Program-made: the position numbers and the translations under genes
Assembly (NCBI GenBank): GCA_032719365.1
Contig: CM064873.1
Location: 34,201,742-34,265,741, forward strand
Length of the DNA: 64,000 nucleotides
Direction: 5' to 3'
DNA from: Prinsepia uniflora
Lineage: Eukaryota; Streptophyta; Magnoliopsida; Rosales; Rosaceae
Notes under the pieces: model-generated
Told to the model about the DNA's origin: nothing
Database searches by the model: none
The model's input: the letters and a program-made list of their open reading frames with translations, nothing else
Shown: positions 1 to 10,630 of the stretch, piece after piece
Layout: each line of letters opens with the position of its first letter
How positions within the stretch are numbered: the first letter of the stretch is position 1

Positions 1-709
1 CCTTCAATTTCTCTCACCGCCTCACTCTGTTTCACTCAGGATCGAAGAACACACACGGGCACTGCACGGTTGCACCCCAATTATTGGAACCGTGCACACA
101 CGAGAACCCCCCAGAAGCCACTAGCCCTGTGCCACATGTCACCATCCACTCCCTTCTCTTACCAAATGGCTCCATCCCAGCCGTCCATCTGTCCCTTTCT
201 CTGTACAAATCCCCAGAGCACAAAAGACCAAACTGCCCCTCATTTTAACTCAATATTACGGTTTTTCCACTAACTTCCTAGACCCGTAACTCCCACATCG
301 TAAGTCCGATGAATACGTGCCGCCTGTCATCGAACTCAGGACAACGAGATCTACGTAACCATCCTCGGTCAACGTACCAAAACCCAATCGTCCAAAAAGT
401 CTACTTTTCCCCTTCTTTTAACCAAATTACGGTTATGCCCTCAACCTTCCGAACATCCCAATTTCCTCCTCGGATGTCGGAATCAGGCGTGCCACCTGCC
501 TACGGATTCGTGACATCCTAAACTACGTCCTGGTCACTGGTCAACACCCATTTGACCACCCGAACTAAAGTCAACATTTTTGCCCAAGTTAGGGGCAAAA
601 TCATCATTCCAAACTTACGGACCTATCGGGACCACCTAACCACCAATTAACTTCACTAATCCCACCTTAATCACACTACTAATCCCGACTCTCGGGACGG
701 GTTGTTACA
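1..709 (-). mobile_element. LTR fragment, antisense, U3 end, cut by window edge
   Basis: On the minus strand this begins TGTAACAACCCGTCCCGAG at 709 and reads into the U3 part of a long LTR, running off the window at position 1. It matches the U3 of solo LTRs S2 (24308) and S3 (43153) closely, including the two GACAGGYGGCACG-type blocks, so it is the same subfamily. It is inserted in another antisense LTR that resumes at 710. A possible target duplication (ccaca, 710-714) cannot be confirmed because its partner lies outside the window. Confidence 0.85.
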
Positions 710-1100
710 CCACAGCCCAAAACCATGTGGGACTCAGCCCAAACCATAATAAAACCACATACACGGGCCACTGCCCCAAAACTTGTATCCATCACACATC
801 ATATTTCATATTTCATATAGCATATATCATATATACATATAAATCACACAACCAATCCTGTCACGGTTTCCAAAGCTACGCGCGTGCTACTTGGGGTCTC
901 AAACCCAAGTCTCTCAGAGTCCAAGGTCAATATCCGTAGACCAATGACCCGCCCTGAGGTTATGATCCATGCCTTCCTGAGAGTAAGGAACCCAACTGGG
1001 GGGTGACTCCACTCAGTTAGTGCTTCGTGACTACTCCGGGGTCCACCTAGGCCAACGACCCTCCCCGGAGGAGATAGATTCAAGTAAAGGAAGGTATATG

Positions 1101-1134
<34 letters not shown>

Positions 1135-2938
1135 ACGAACTCAATCATGCCATTCATATACATATAGAAAACATCTTTAGAACCTTTCAAAGGATTCATG
1201 CCCGGTTCCCATAAACCGTCATGAACCTAGAAATCCATTTAGGGTCCCCGACCCGAAATCATCAATGTAAAGTAACTGGATTTCGTGCCCGAACATATGA
1301 CTCAGCTGGGCTTCGTGCCCGATATCTCAGGGTCAGTCACGACTCCGATCATAATGATGCATGCAACCATCCATCCAGGACCGCCCTCAATCCTGGTATG
1401 TTGCCGTTAACGAATCAACCGACGCGACCACCACAAGATCATGGTGCACTCATCACCGATTGCTATCCTGAACCGTCAGCACTCTGAAGCCGAGCCTCCA
1501 TCGACTACCCGACCACATATAGTGCATCGTGACCTCTCCGAAAGGAACATATCCCAATCCGGAGACGAGCGTCGTATCGTCTGTCGCCGTGCACATAGCA
1601 CTCGCCGCTACCACGATTTAGACCCGAAGGCCATCAATAGCGTCATATGCCTGAGACAAAACCAAATGGGTCTCATACCCGAGTTTATCCTTTTGGAAAT
1701 CCAAATCCATTTCATTTAGACCAATAAAGACATACAAACCCGTATTAGCACCGTATAGGGCCGAAACCTCGAAATACGTGTCAATACGTAACCACATCCA
1801 AATGCACTCATGGCATCACCAAACATGTATTAAAACATATAATAAACATTTATGCATGCACCAATTTAGAAAACAAGGTCCACTCATAGACCGTCAGAGC
1901 TACCGCCTCGATATGCGTACAATACGGCTCTCCCGGCCAATCACCGTCACCGGGACTCCCAAACCTTCATGCTCGGCCATGGCGGTGGTGACTGTCTCCT
2001 CCGTTCACCGTCCAGTCCAGGCCGTCCTAAGCCTCGAAAATAACTCCACTTGCCTCACTCCGCCGTCCACCACCGTGAGCCACCGTTCATCACGTCACCG
2101 TCGTGTCCTCGTCACTCTCTCACGGTCACGCTGTGCTAAGGTTGATGTTGGTGGTGAGGGGTGGTGTTTGTGTTTGAAGAAAATGGAGAATGGAGGTATG
2201 GATATGGTTTCGGGTTTGTGAGAAACAAAGGAGATGAAGGCTGATCAGATGAGAGGGAGATGGGATGAATGGTGGGGATTAAAGGATGGAATGAAATGGA
2301 GGGTTAGGATTTAGTGTTGTTAGGGATTAAAATATAAATAATTAAATTAATATTATTTAATTAGTGAGATCCCCTTTTTAGGGAAATTGGCCAATGGGAT
2401 AAGTGACACTTGTCACTCATTCATGGGTCCCACTAAAATATCTGCCTAATCAGATATTGCCATGTCATCATCGTCTCAAAGTACGTGCATAGTGAAATCG
2501 AACTTCCGTGACCTATAACTTCCCCGTTCGAAGTCCGATTTCAGCGTGCTGCCTGTCTACAGATTCATATCGTCCCGGTCTACATAACGGCCCTCCGCCC
2601 TCGGCCATCGGACCTCCCAGTCCAAAGTCAACCTTTTACCCCTTTTTAACCAAAATTACCAAAATGTCCTTGATCTTCCGAATGTCATAACTTTTCCCTC
2701 GAATGTCGGAATCGAACATGCCACCTGTCTATGAACTCATGACGTTCCGAACTACGTCACGGTTATCGGTCAAAGTCCATTTGACCGCCAGAATGAAAAG
2801 TCAATGTTTTGCCCACGCCCAGGGGCAAAACGGTCATTTTGCATCGTTCGTCCGATTTTGCCCAACTAATCACAGATTAATCCCACTAATCACGATTAGT
2901 CACTAATCTAATCCTGAAATTCGGGACGAGTCGTTACA
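710..2938 (-). mobile_element. Antisense LTR, near-duplicate of the element D 5' LTR
   Basis: This matches 50566-52775 with only scattered substitutions, and the match continues past the LTR end into the flank (2939-3076 equals 52776-52913). It is therefore a copy of D's 5' LTR plus its neighbouring DNA, not a separate insertion. It ends GGGACGAGTCGTTACA at 2938. Like its partner it lacks the first predicted LTR intron: the join lies at 1964/1965. Its outer part continues to the left beyond the insertion at 1-709. Confidence 0.85.
1101..1134. repeat. (TA)n-rich microsatellite in LTR
   Basis: An alternating TA tract lies in the antisense LTR. The matching LTR carries a much shorter tract near 50956-50971, so the repeat changed length after the duplication. 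Confidence 0.8.
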
Positions 2939-3091
2939 AATATTTTATGAAACTATATTTCGGGCTTGTGAAACTATTGAAATGTTGTGTCTGGCTTGCG
3001 GCCCCATTATGATGAAATTTTGGTCCTTATAGGTGCAATATGAGCTATAGTAATTCCCTTTGGAGCTTGGTTTGATATTTTGGTCCTTATA
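2939..3091. repeat. Duplicated flank of element D plus 15-bp filler
   Basis: Bases 2939-3076 repeat the DNA just right of D's 5' LTR (52776-52913). At 3076 the match stops. Bases 3077-3091 (attttggtccttata) copy 3017-3031 inside the same flank, after which sequence from inside an antisense LTR begins. This is a rearrangement junction with templated filler, as end-joining repair with template switching produces. Confidence 0.8.
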
Positions 3092-3610
3092 CTTGTCACT
3101 TGTCACTCATCCATGGGTCCCACTAAAATATCTGCCCAATCGGATATTGCCATGTCAACATCGTCTCGAAGTACGTGCATAGTGAAATCGAACTTCCGTG
3201 ACCTATAACATCCTCGTTCGAAGTCCGATTTCAGCGTGCTGCATGTCTACGGATTCGTATCGTCCCGATCTACGTAACGGTCCTTGGCCCTCGGCCATTG
3301 GACCTCCTAGTCCAAAAGTCAACCTTTTGCCCCTTTTTAACCAAAATTACCAAAATGCCTTTGAACTTCCGAACGTCATAACTTTTCCCTCGAATGTCGA
3401 AATCGAACATGCCACCTGTCTATGAACTCGTGACGTCCCGAACTACGTCACGATTATCGGTCAAAGTCCATTTGACTGCTAGAATGAAAAGTCAATGTTT
3501 TGCCCACGTCTAGGGGCAAAACGGTCATTTTGCATCGTTCGTTTGATTTTTCCCAACTAATCACGGATTAGTTACTAATCTAATCCTGAAATTCGAGATG
3601 GGTCGTTACA
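3092..3610 (-). mobile_element. Truncated 3' LTR of element D
   Basis: This holds only the U3-terminal 0.5 kb of an LTR, ending GATGGGTCGTTACA at 3610 and followed directly by an antisense polypurine tract. It differs from the matching part of D's 5' LTR (52257-52775) at clearly more positions than 710-2938 does, so the duplication that created 710-3076 is younger than D itself. Confidence 0.8.
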
Positions 3611-3859
3611 ACCTTCCCTCCTTAATTAATTTCGTCCTCGAAATTCCAACCGACCTAATTCCAACCGTTTTTCCCTCCTTAATTAGTTTCGTTCTCAAAA
3701 TTCCAGCTATCCTGATTCCACAACCAACTCGTGGAAATAATTTGATCTCACACACGTGTACACTAGTACACCCACTAACCAGAACGATACTCGTATGCAA
3801 CCAGACGTACCGCTAGTACTCACGTCGTATCGACTACACTCAACCACGTCGAATGACAG
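3611..3859 (-). mobile_element. Element D internal domain, 3' end with duplicated polypurine tract
   Basis: On the minus strand the sequence AATTAAGGAGGGAAGG abuts the LTR, like the polypurine tract at 30205-30219 in element B. A second, slightly changed copy of the tract and its neighbour starts 57 bp further in (3614 and 3671 on the plus strand). The sequence is interrupted at about 3859 within gaatgacagaa, where element A sits, and resumes at 13816. Confidence 0.75.
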
Positions 3860-3881
3860 AAATTCTTTAAGGGAGGTAGAT
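3860..3881 (+). other. Polypurine-tract copy upstream of the element A 5' LTR
   Basis: The bases attctttaagggaggtagat precede the 5' LTR of A and are identical to those preceding its 3' LTR (10611-10630). A polypurine tract normally occurs only before the 3' LTR, and here host sequence should start directly. It may be a retained plus-strand primer tract or a relic of a tandem element. Confidence 0.7.
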
Positions 3882-5722
3882 TGTAACGACCCGTCTAGTA
3901 AACCGGGATTAGATTAGTGATCAATGACGAATTAGTGAAGATTAATCGGTGATTAGTTGGGTAATTTTAGACGGACGGTGCGAAAAGTCAATTTTGCCCC
4001 TAGAATGAGCAAAATGTTGACTTTTAGATCGGACAGTCAAATATACTTTTACCAATGACCGTGATGTAGTTCGGGACTTCACGAGTTCATAGACAGGTGG
4101 CACGTCTGATTTCGACATCCGAGGAGAAAGTTATGACATTCGGAAGTTCGAGGGTATTTTGGTAATATTGTTGAATAGGGGCAATTTGTTGACTTTTCAA
4201 ACGACATGGATTTCTCACGTAACTCGAGAACCGTTAGGAAGGTCTCGCTGCCCTGAGTACAAAGACAGGTGGCACATGTAGATTGGAGTTCGGACGATAA
4301 AGTTACGGATCTAGAAACGCGAAGGGCAGAACGGTAATTTGTGCAAATAAGGGTAAAATGGTCATTGTGATTCCTTAGGATCTGTGCCCAGTCAGTGTTT
4401 GACAAGTGGCTGTTCTGGGGAGTTCTAACCACAGAGAAGTGGACACCTGTCCTTCTCTGGATGGTGGTAGAACTTTACACCAATCAGTTTAAACGGGTGA
4501 ATACTTGTGCACGGCTTAAGCAAAAACCAGAGAAACAGAGCAGGGGAACCAACCCAGATTACCTTATGATCTACATTAGTTGTGAGAGGTGTGTGAAGGC
4601 AAGAGTGAGAGCTGATGGTGAGGGTGTGGGTGGTGTTGCCACAACAGGTCGCCGTGGACGGTGGCCACGGCACCGTGAGAAACAGAGATCGAGTACCACC
4701 GTGAAATCCAATCTTCATAACTACCCTTAAACTATACCTTTTACTTAGGCTTTGTGAAGGAATATTGGAGTGGAAGTCAAGGCTAGTCAGATGGAGGTGG
4801 CACGGCGGCTCACGACGACGAGAGGAAGTGAGGAATTCGTGAAACCCGTGAGTTCCTTTGTGTGCGTTTGAATTGGTGAACTCGAATTGAAGGGTTAAGA
4901 GCAAAATTCGTTAATTAGAGGATGTTTTTGGGGCGTCTAGGAGTTGATTAAGCTTGAACTGGAGGGTCACTGTAAACGGTGGCGGTAGAATTGAAAAAGG
5001 GGTAAGCTTGAATTAACAATGGTGTTTTCGGTTTTAATTCGTTTTGATCGAATCTAAAGAGTGAAACCTATTTTTGTGAAGTGTTTAGGATGGATTTTAA
5101 GGGCGCTAAGGACTCGTGGTGGCCAGAGGCAGAGGAGGAAAAATACGGTTTTGAGCAAAACATAAAAAGGTTTGATCCCAACTCCCATTCTTCGAGTTAA
5201 GTAGGTAATATAATAGGAAAGTGATAGACGAACCTAATAGACTAAAAAGGAATGAAAACGGACCAGAATTGGACGGTTTAACATGTTGGACCGCCTACTC
5301 CAGTTCGACTGGACCGGTCTAAACCGAACCGGTCTGGACCCGGTTCGGCAGAGGTTGAAGATGAACAGTGCTAGCACGCGTGGCTCCCATGCACAGCCAC
5401 TTCAGGCGGTGCGTGAGGGCGCGTGACATGGTTTTTGAGGATGGTTCCAACATGACTTTTAAAGTATTTGATGTAGCGAACATTTTGGCGCTGGTTTCGA
5501 GTCAATCAGACATCGTCTCGATATGTTTCGGGATGTCCAAAGGTTTTAGGCCTCGGTTTAAAATAGTTAAAAATTTGGGGAAAATACGGGGCTTTAGTAT
5601 AAGCTTTATGAAGTAGTTAGTGACCTTATTATGGGATTTGGACAGGTTCGGGAAAGCTGATGATAGTGGATTGTCCTGGAACAGCGTAGTGCGAGCGTAT
5701 CGAGGCGACGACGCTATGGTAT

Positions 5723-6805
5723 GTGAGTGGACTTTACTTTCAAACTTATGATGCATGCATATATGTTTTATATGTTTTCTATACGTGGACTTTGCTCGTT
5801 TTTTGAGGTATTTACGAAATTTCACGATTTACGAGATTTGAAGGATGTTGTGATTTGAACCTGGTTTTAATAATTTGATGTCGAGATTTGAAATATGATT
5901 TAATTTCCAAGATTTATAAATGGATTTGGGAAAAATGACTTCTACTTAGAGGCCCAGTTCAAAAAGTGGTTTTGAGAAACGTGTTTTCGGGGTTTGGAAT
6001 CGGATTCTAGGATGACGATTCTGGATTCGGTTGAGAACTTGAAAGTGAAATCCCAGGTTTGGGTTCGGAATGGTTATTCTGGATGCCGGCTTACAGAATG
6101 ATGGTTTCGGACTCGGATTTGGAAATAGGTAATGAATATGAGTTCTGGGTTTGGATCCGGGATCCTGATGAGATTGCGGATTCGGATTCGGACATGAATA
6201 ATGGTTATGGATTGGATTTGCTGGATCTGGTTATTGTGTTTAAAGACCCGGATATGATATGACGGGGGTGGGGGCGGGCCCGGATTGGGTTTAAAGACCC
6301 AAATTGAGTTTAAAGACTCGGGAGTTTAAAGACTCGGATATTGATATTTCCCTCGTAGGCCTATTGAGTTTAAAGACTCGGGAGTTTAAAGACTCGGATT
6401 ATATTGAGGCCTGGATTGAGTTTAAAGACTCGGCAGTTTAAAGACTCGGATAGATCCAGCAGGTTCGATGGATGGAAATGTGGTTTCAAATGTGTTTTGG
6501 TTTTCACTGAGACTTGATGATGATGGTTTTTAATAATGGTCTTCCAATGTTTTGGGCTATGCCCGGATGAAATGGTTTTCGATGGTTTTGGGCTGAGGCC
6601 CGGGATTTGAGAAAAGGAAACTGTGTTCAGTTTTTCTTACATGGTTTGCTTAACCGGAATATTGAATGGTTTTATGACATGAATTTGATATGCATGCATT
6701 GGTTTTTAATTGGAGGGTATAAATGTACTCGTTTTTTGAACTGTTTTCAAACCTATACTTTATTTTTTTCCACTCATAGTCTTTTTTGTTTTCGATACCC
6801 TCCAG
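5723..6805 (+). other. Predicted LTR intron 2, element A 5' LTR
   Basis: A GTGAGT donor follows a 77-nt exon candidate (5646-5722) that begins after TTTGGACAG. The acceptor is CCCTCCAG at 6805. The donor block ATGTGAGTGGA is nearly complementary to TCCACTCATAG at 6769-6779, just upstream of the acceptor. This is predicted from sequence alone. Confidence 0.5.
6233..6455 (+). repeat. TTTAAAGACYCGG short-repeat cluster in LTR
   Basis: Several copies of a 16-18 bp motif built on gtttaaagactcgg or gtttaaagacccgg lie in the predicted LTR intron. The same cluster is found at the matching place in the other LTRs, with different copy numbers. Confidence 0.85.
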
Positions 6806-7044
6806 GTTGTAGCGGTGCAGGTTGTTGGTCGAGAGAGACGGGGACATCACACACAAGATCCACATTAGTTTTTCGTACACTCTGGGAAGTCCGGACACTT
6901 TTAGGACGGTTGGATCTAGAATCCCTTGTCCGAATTACGTGTCACATGGAGGTTGGACGTCGGGTTAGCCTTTGTGTCACGCGTAAGTTAGACGGGAGCA
7001 GGATTTAGCCCCTAATCCTGGGGGATTGGGGGTGGGTCCTGTCA

Positions 7045-7065
7045 ACTTGCTATCAGAGCAGGGTT
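7045..7065 (+). other. Primer-binding site of element A
   Basis: TGCTATCAGAGC (7048-7059), three bases after the LTR, differs by one base from TGGTATCAGAGC, the complement of the 3' end of initiator tRNA-Met. It fixes the element as plus-strand and 3882-7044 as its 5' LTR. Confidence 0.85.
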
Positions 7066-10000
7066 CGTGTGTTTTGCGCAAGGTTTTGTTCCCAGAGTCG
7101 TTGGTTTGACGACTTGGGTGGTGTGATGCTACTCTGGATATGATGTCTCGATGCAGAACGGCCCATTAGTAACCTGGACGCGATAGTGATAGTAAACTCG
7201 TTAGTGGCTAGTTATCGGTAATTGTTTGTGCCAGGGTGATAGTCGCTCGATACGCGGTGACTTATGATGGCTTAGAGCCGAAGTAGTTAGCTTAAGTAGC
7301 ACTGGATTTTGCTGGATGGTTGGACCATAGGGACGGAGTTATGTCGGCGGGATTAACCTGGTTGGTAGCCGGTGAGCTACGTTTGAGTAAGATGGTCGGT
7401 CTGTGGGGCCGATAGTAGCCTTTCGAGCTAGTGGTATATGTGGGCCGAGGAGGCCAGTTGACGGTGGCCTTGTTGACCGGATGGCGATTAGTTGACGATA
7501 GTTTGGATTGGTGACCTTTTTGGTCAGTTTGGTTGAAATTGGACTTGTGCGGCTACGAGTAGCCGGATGCCTCGAGTGGCAGAGTTTGGAAACTACTTTG
7601 AGATCTGAGAGATGTCCCCCGAGCGAGGGTTACTAGTTGATGATTGTGACAACCTGAGTGGTAGGGTTGTTGTGAACTAGTGGCCATCGCGGGTTTGGAT
7701 AACCCGTAGGACGAGGATGATTTGAGGAACCCCGTGGGATAACTAGTTAGGAATGTGAGTACCTGAGTGAGAAACCCCAGGGCAAGTGCTTAGTCTGGAA
7801 ATCGTGAATTGGGATTTGTGGTTCGGTAGTTGTTGTGATTGGGCCGACTTACGGCCGGATTGGAGATGTTGCTGCTAGGTGCAGCCGAGGCAGTGAGTTG
7901 GTTGAGTATTGAGTTGCTCAAAGCTTTGGCCTACGATGGAGGTTAGTTTCTCCGAACCGAGCGTCGATTGAGGGTTTTGGCTCGGTAGGAGCAGAGGCTC
8001 GGGACTGGTGTGCTTTGAGCACTAGATCGGAATGATGTGCCATGAGGTGGCGGTGTCTGGTGGAAACCACTAACCGAGCGGGGATATGTGATGACCATTG
8101 GTAGGTCATGTTTCAGGACGAACGATCAGGAAACCCTTAGCTTGATCAGAGAAGAGCAGCGGACGCGCGGAGCACCTATGCTACGTGTTGGATCAGGCTA
8201 GGTTTATCTGGTCGGGTTTGACCGTTCGTGAGGTCGGTTTTAGTGGAATCCCCTGATGGTTGGCACTTGGAGACTGGCGACTTCGAGGGTGGTAACTGGG
8301 AAGTCCGAGGTCAGTGATTGTTGATTGAGGATTTCGAGAGTTGGTGACTCGTATTTCAGTGAGTGCTCAGAGTTGAACTTTGGAAAGTTGGGGATGCGAT
8401 CATCAGAAGGAGTGATGATTGACATCCTTTTAAAGGTGCATACATGGTGTTCACCGATGGGTGAGTTGATCGGTGATTTGGTTTGGTTGGGTTACGGGCA
8501 CGTGGTTGTGATCCGTAGGAGGTGTGGGGTTTTTCTAAGTCCCGTAGAGAAGTTGATGTTTGGACAGTTAGTCAGGAGGTGGTATACTTGAGGATGAAGT
8601 ACCGTGCTTGGAATCTCGGAATCAGGAGATATTGTGATTTCGACGATGAGATGTTGTGTTGATTCCGAGATTTGTGTTACTAGAGGAGTGAAGTATACTT
8701 TGGAGTCAATTTGGATGACTTATTAAAGGAATTTCAGGAGTTGTGAACCCCCATTGGGCATGGACACTTGTGATTGTGTTCAGGAGTAGAGAGAGGACTT
8801 AGTGATGACATGTTGGGCATGAGTGGTGAGTGTCGTGGGTTTGTATTAAGATGGATTGAGGTAGAATGATTTGTGATCACATGGTTGAGGACCATTGTGT
8901 GTTCCGTTGAAGGATGAATGAAGGAAATAGAAAAAGGGGTGACTATAACTGATCGATATGAGGTTATTAAAGAGAACCCACAATCTAGACGTGTTGAGTA
9001 CTTGATCAATTTGATCCGACGTGGTGGTTTGATCAGTTGTGGGAAGTGAAGGCGAAGTAGTGAGCCAGTAGGTGAGATCCACTTAGGAGTGAGTGGATCG
9101 GGATTGGATCGCCTATGACTCAAGATGGAGATGTTGTGGATCAGGAGGATCGTCGGCCAGACAGAGGTTGGATATCTTTACCATATTGGAGGTGTGCAGG
9201 ACGTGTGTGGTTTGTCTCGTATATGTCTGGGTTTTAGCTTGGATTTGGGGCTGGGTCTACCCTGTGTACGTGGTTGAGATGGGATTAGATTTCTTATTGG
9301 ACGGGAGACCCAGGAGACCAGGTGATTCAGAAGGGATCTGAGTTGGACTTTCCCTGGAGACAGGTATTTCAGCCTAATGGTAGGATTGGATCGATGGACT
9401 ACATAAGCAAAACGTGACTGGCTTGTAGGCAGGTCTTACCCTGTATAGGTACGAGGAAGTTGTGTGCCCTAAAGAACCACTGTGAGGGTGACGGGTACAC
9501 TATGATGTTGTTGGTTGAACTTTGGGTGTACTAGAATAGGACTGACGCCGATGTGTTTAATTAGTGAACGTACCGTAGGAAAACGCTGGAAGTACGTGAG
9601 GGTATACTCTACGAACTGTGTTTGAGGTATTCTAAAATATCTTTGTTTCCTTCAAGGTTTGTAGGGTTGTTCTTGCGTGTGGTTTGTGGTAGGCACAGTG
9701 GTTCTAGTTGGTGGTAACGAGTGCTTGTACGTGGAAGGTGTACGCACTGATTCTGCAGTGGCCGACACCATGCCGACGTACTTGGACAAGCAGTGTGATG
9801 TTCTGGTAGAAATGTGGGTGAATAGTAGTGCCGAAGTATGTGGTGATTGAATGGATAGTCGGTGTAGTTCCGATATGATGGTTTTTGACGAAGCAGGTGG
9901 GCTGGCTCAAGGTGAACCTGAGTAGTTAATTGGTTATTACGGGCTTCAGTGTGGAGATGTAAGCACGGTTAATCAGGTTTGTAATAGGATCCGATTGCAG

Positions 10001-10630
10001 ACAGGTAGTGTGGAACAGGGTTGGTGTGCCCACAGATTGACTGTGTTGGTGGTTAGTGGAATCCCGGGGGAAAATATTGGTTAAGAAACTAAACGAGTAT
10101 GTTGTGACTCCGGAAAGGTCAGCGCTGATCGCTGATGAAAGTAGTATGGACCAGTGTACGAATCTGGATGCATTGGCGTGTTGAGGCCGGGAGATGCCGT
10201 CTTGTAAATGAGTACACTTGAAAGTTGTGGTTGTTGATGGCAGATTCGTGAGATGTACTGGGACGTTGTCACTAGGTACGTACGACTCGAGACTGAGTCG
10301 AGGTTGCTATGCTTGGTGGTCGTGTGTTATGACCGAGTGTTGGTTGAGCCATGAATGTCGGCTGGTGTGTTGTGCGAGGTACCGTAATACGAGTTGAACA
10401 ACGTTGATCCGGAGAAAATTAATGGATTACGAGATGAATTGGAAGTTGGTTGAATTGACTTGCTTGGCAGGGATGTGGTGACAGTCTGGAAACTGTCATG
10501 ATAAGTTGAAGTGGCAGGTGTTAGACACCGGGTTGGAGACCCAAGTGTGAGATCAGTTGGATTTTCCCAGTTGGTTACGGAAGTGCGAGATTCGGAATTT
10601 CGAGGAAGAAATTCTTTAAGGGAGGTAGAT
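7066..10630 (+). mobile_element. Non-coding internal domain of element A
   Basis: About 3.6 kb lie between primer site and polypurine tract. All frames are broken by many stops and no retroviral-type protein motif can be read. It is related to the internal domain of C (35242-38004 on the minus strand) along its length, and only locally to those of B and D. One short block at 8951-8995 is shared by all four and changes mostly at silent codon positions. The polypurine tract ttaagggaggtagat ends at 10630. Confidence 0.8.
10616..10630 (+). other. Polypurine tract of element A
   Basis: ttaagggaggtagat abuts the TG of the 3' LTR at 10631. This is the expected position for the plus-strand primer in LTR retrotransposons. 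Confidence 0.85.

Larger units (their letters stand above)
3882..7044 (+). repeat. 5' LTR of element A
   Basis: The LTR runs from TGTAACGACCCGTC to GGGTGGGTCCTGTCA. It contains the two U3 GACAGGYGGCACG blocks (around 4093 and 4265), a GC-rich CGCG module (about 5376-5428), a predicted 77-nt exon (5646-5722), a predicted intron (5723-6805) with the TTTAAAGAC repeats, a TATAAATG candidate at 6718 and a terminal hairpin (about 7008-7032). Confidence 0.9.

Noticed and set aside
710..2938. Treating this as the intact 3' LTR of element D
   Set aside because: Its right neighbour is D's outside flank, not a polypurine tract. The true 3' LTR end, with the tract, is at 3610.
4425..4904. 159-codon antisense frame, repeated at 11174-11653
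   Set aside because: It occurs twice only because the two LTRs of element A are copies. Other LTR subfamilies do not keep it and it resembles no protein I know.
6607..7008. 133-codon frame, repeated at 13378-13779
   Set aside because: It lies across the predicted LTR intron end and the terminal hairpin and is present twice through LTR duplication, with no domain.
7048..7059. tRNA-like match
   Set aside because: Only the 12-base primer-binding complement of tRNA-Met is present, with no cloverleaf around it.
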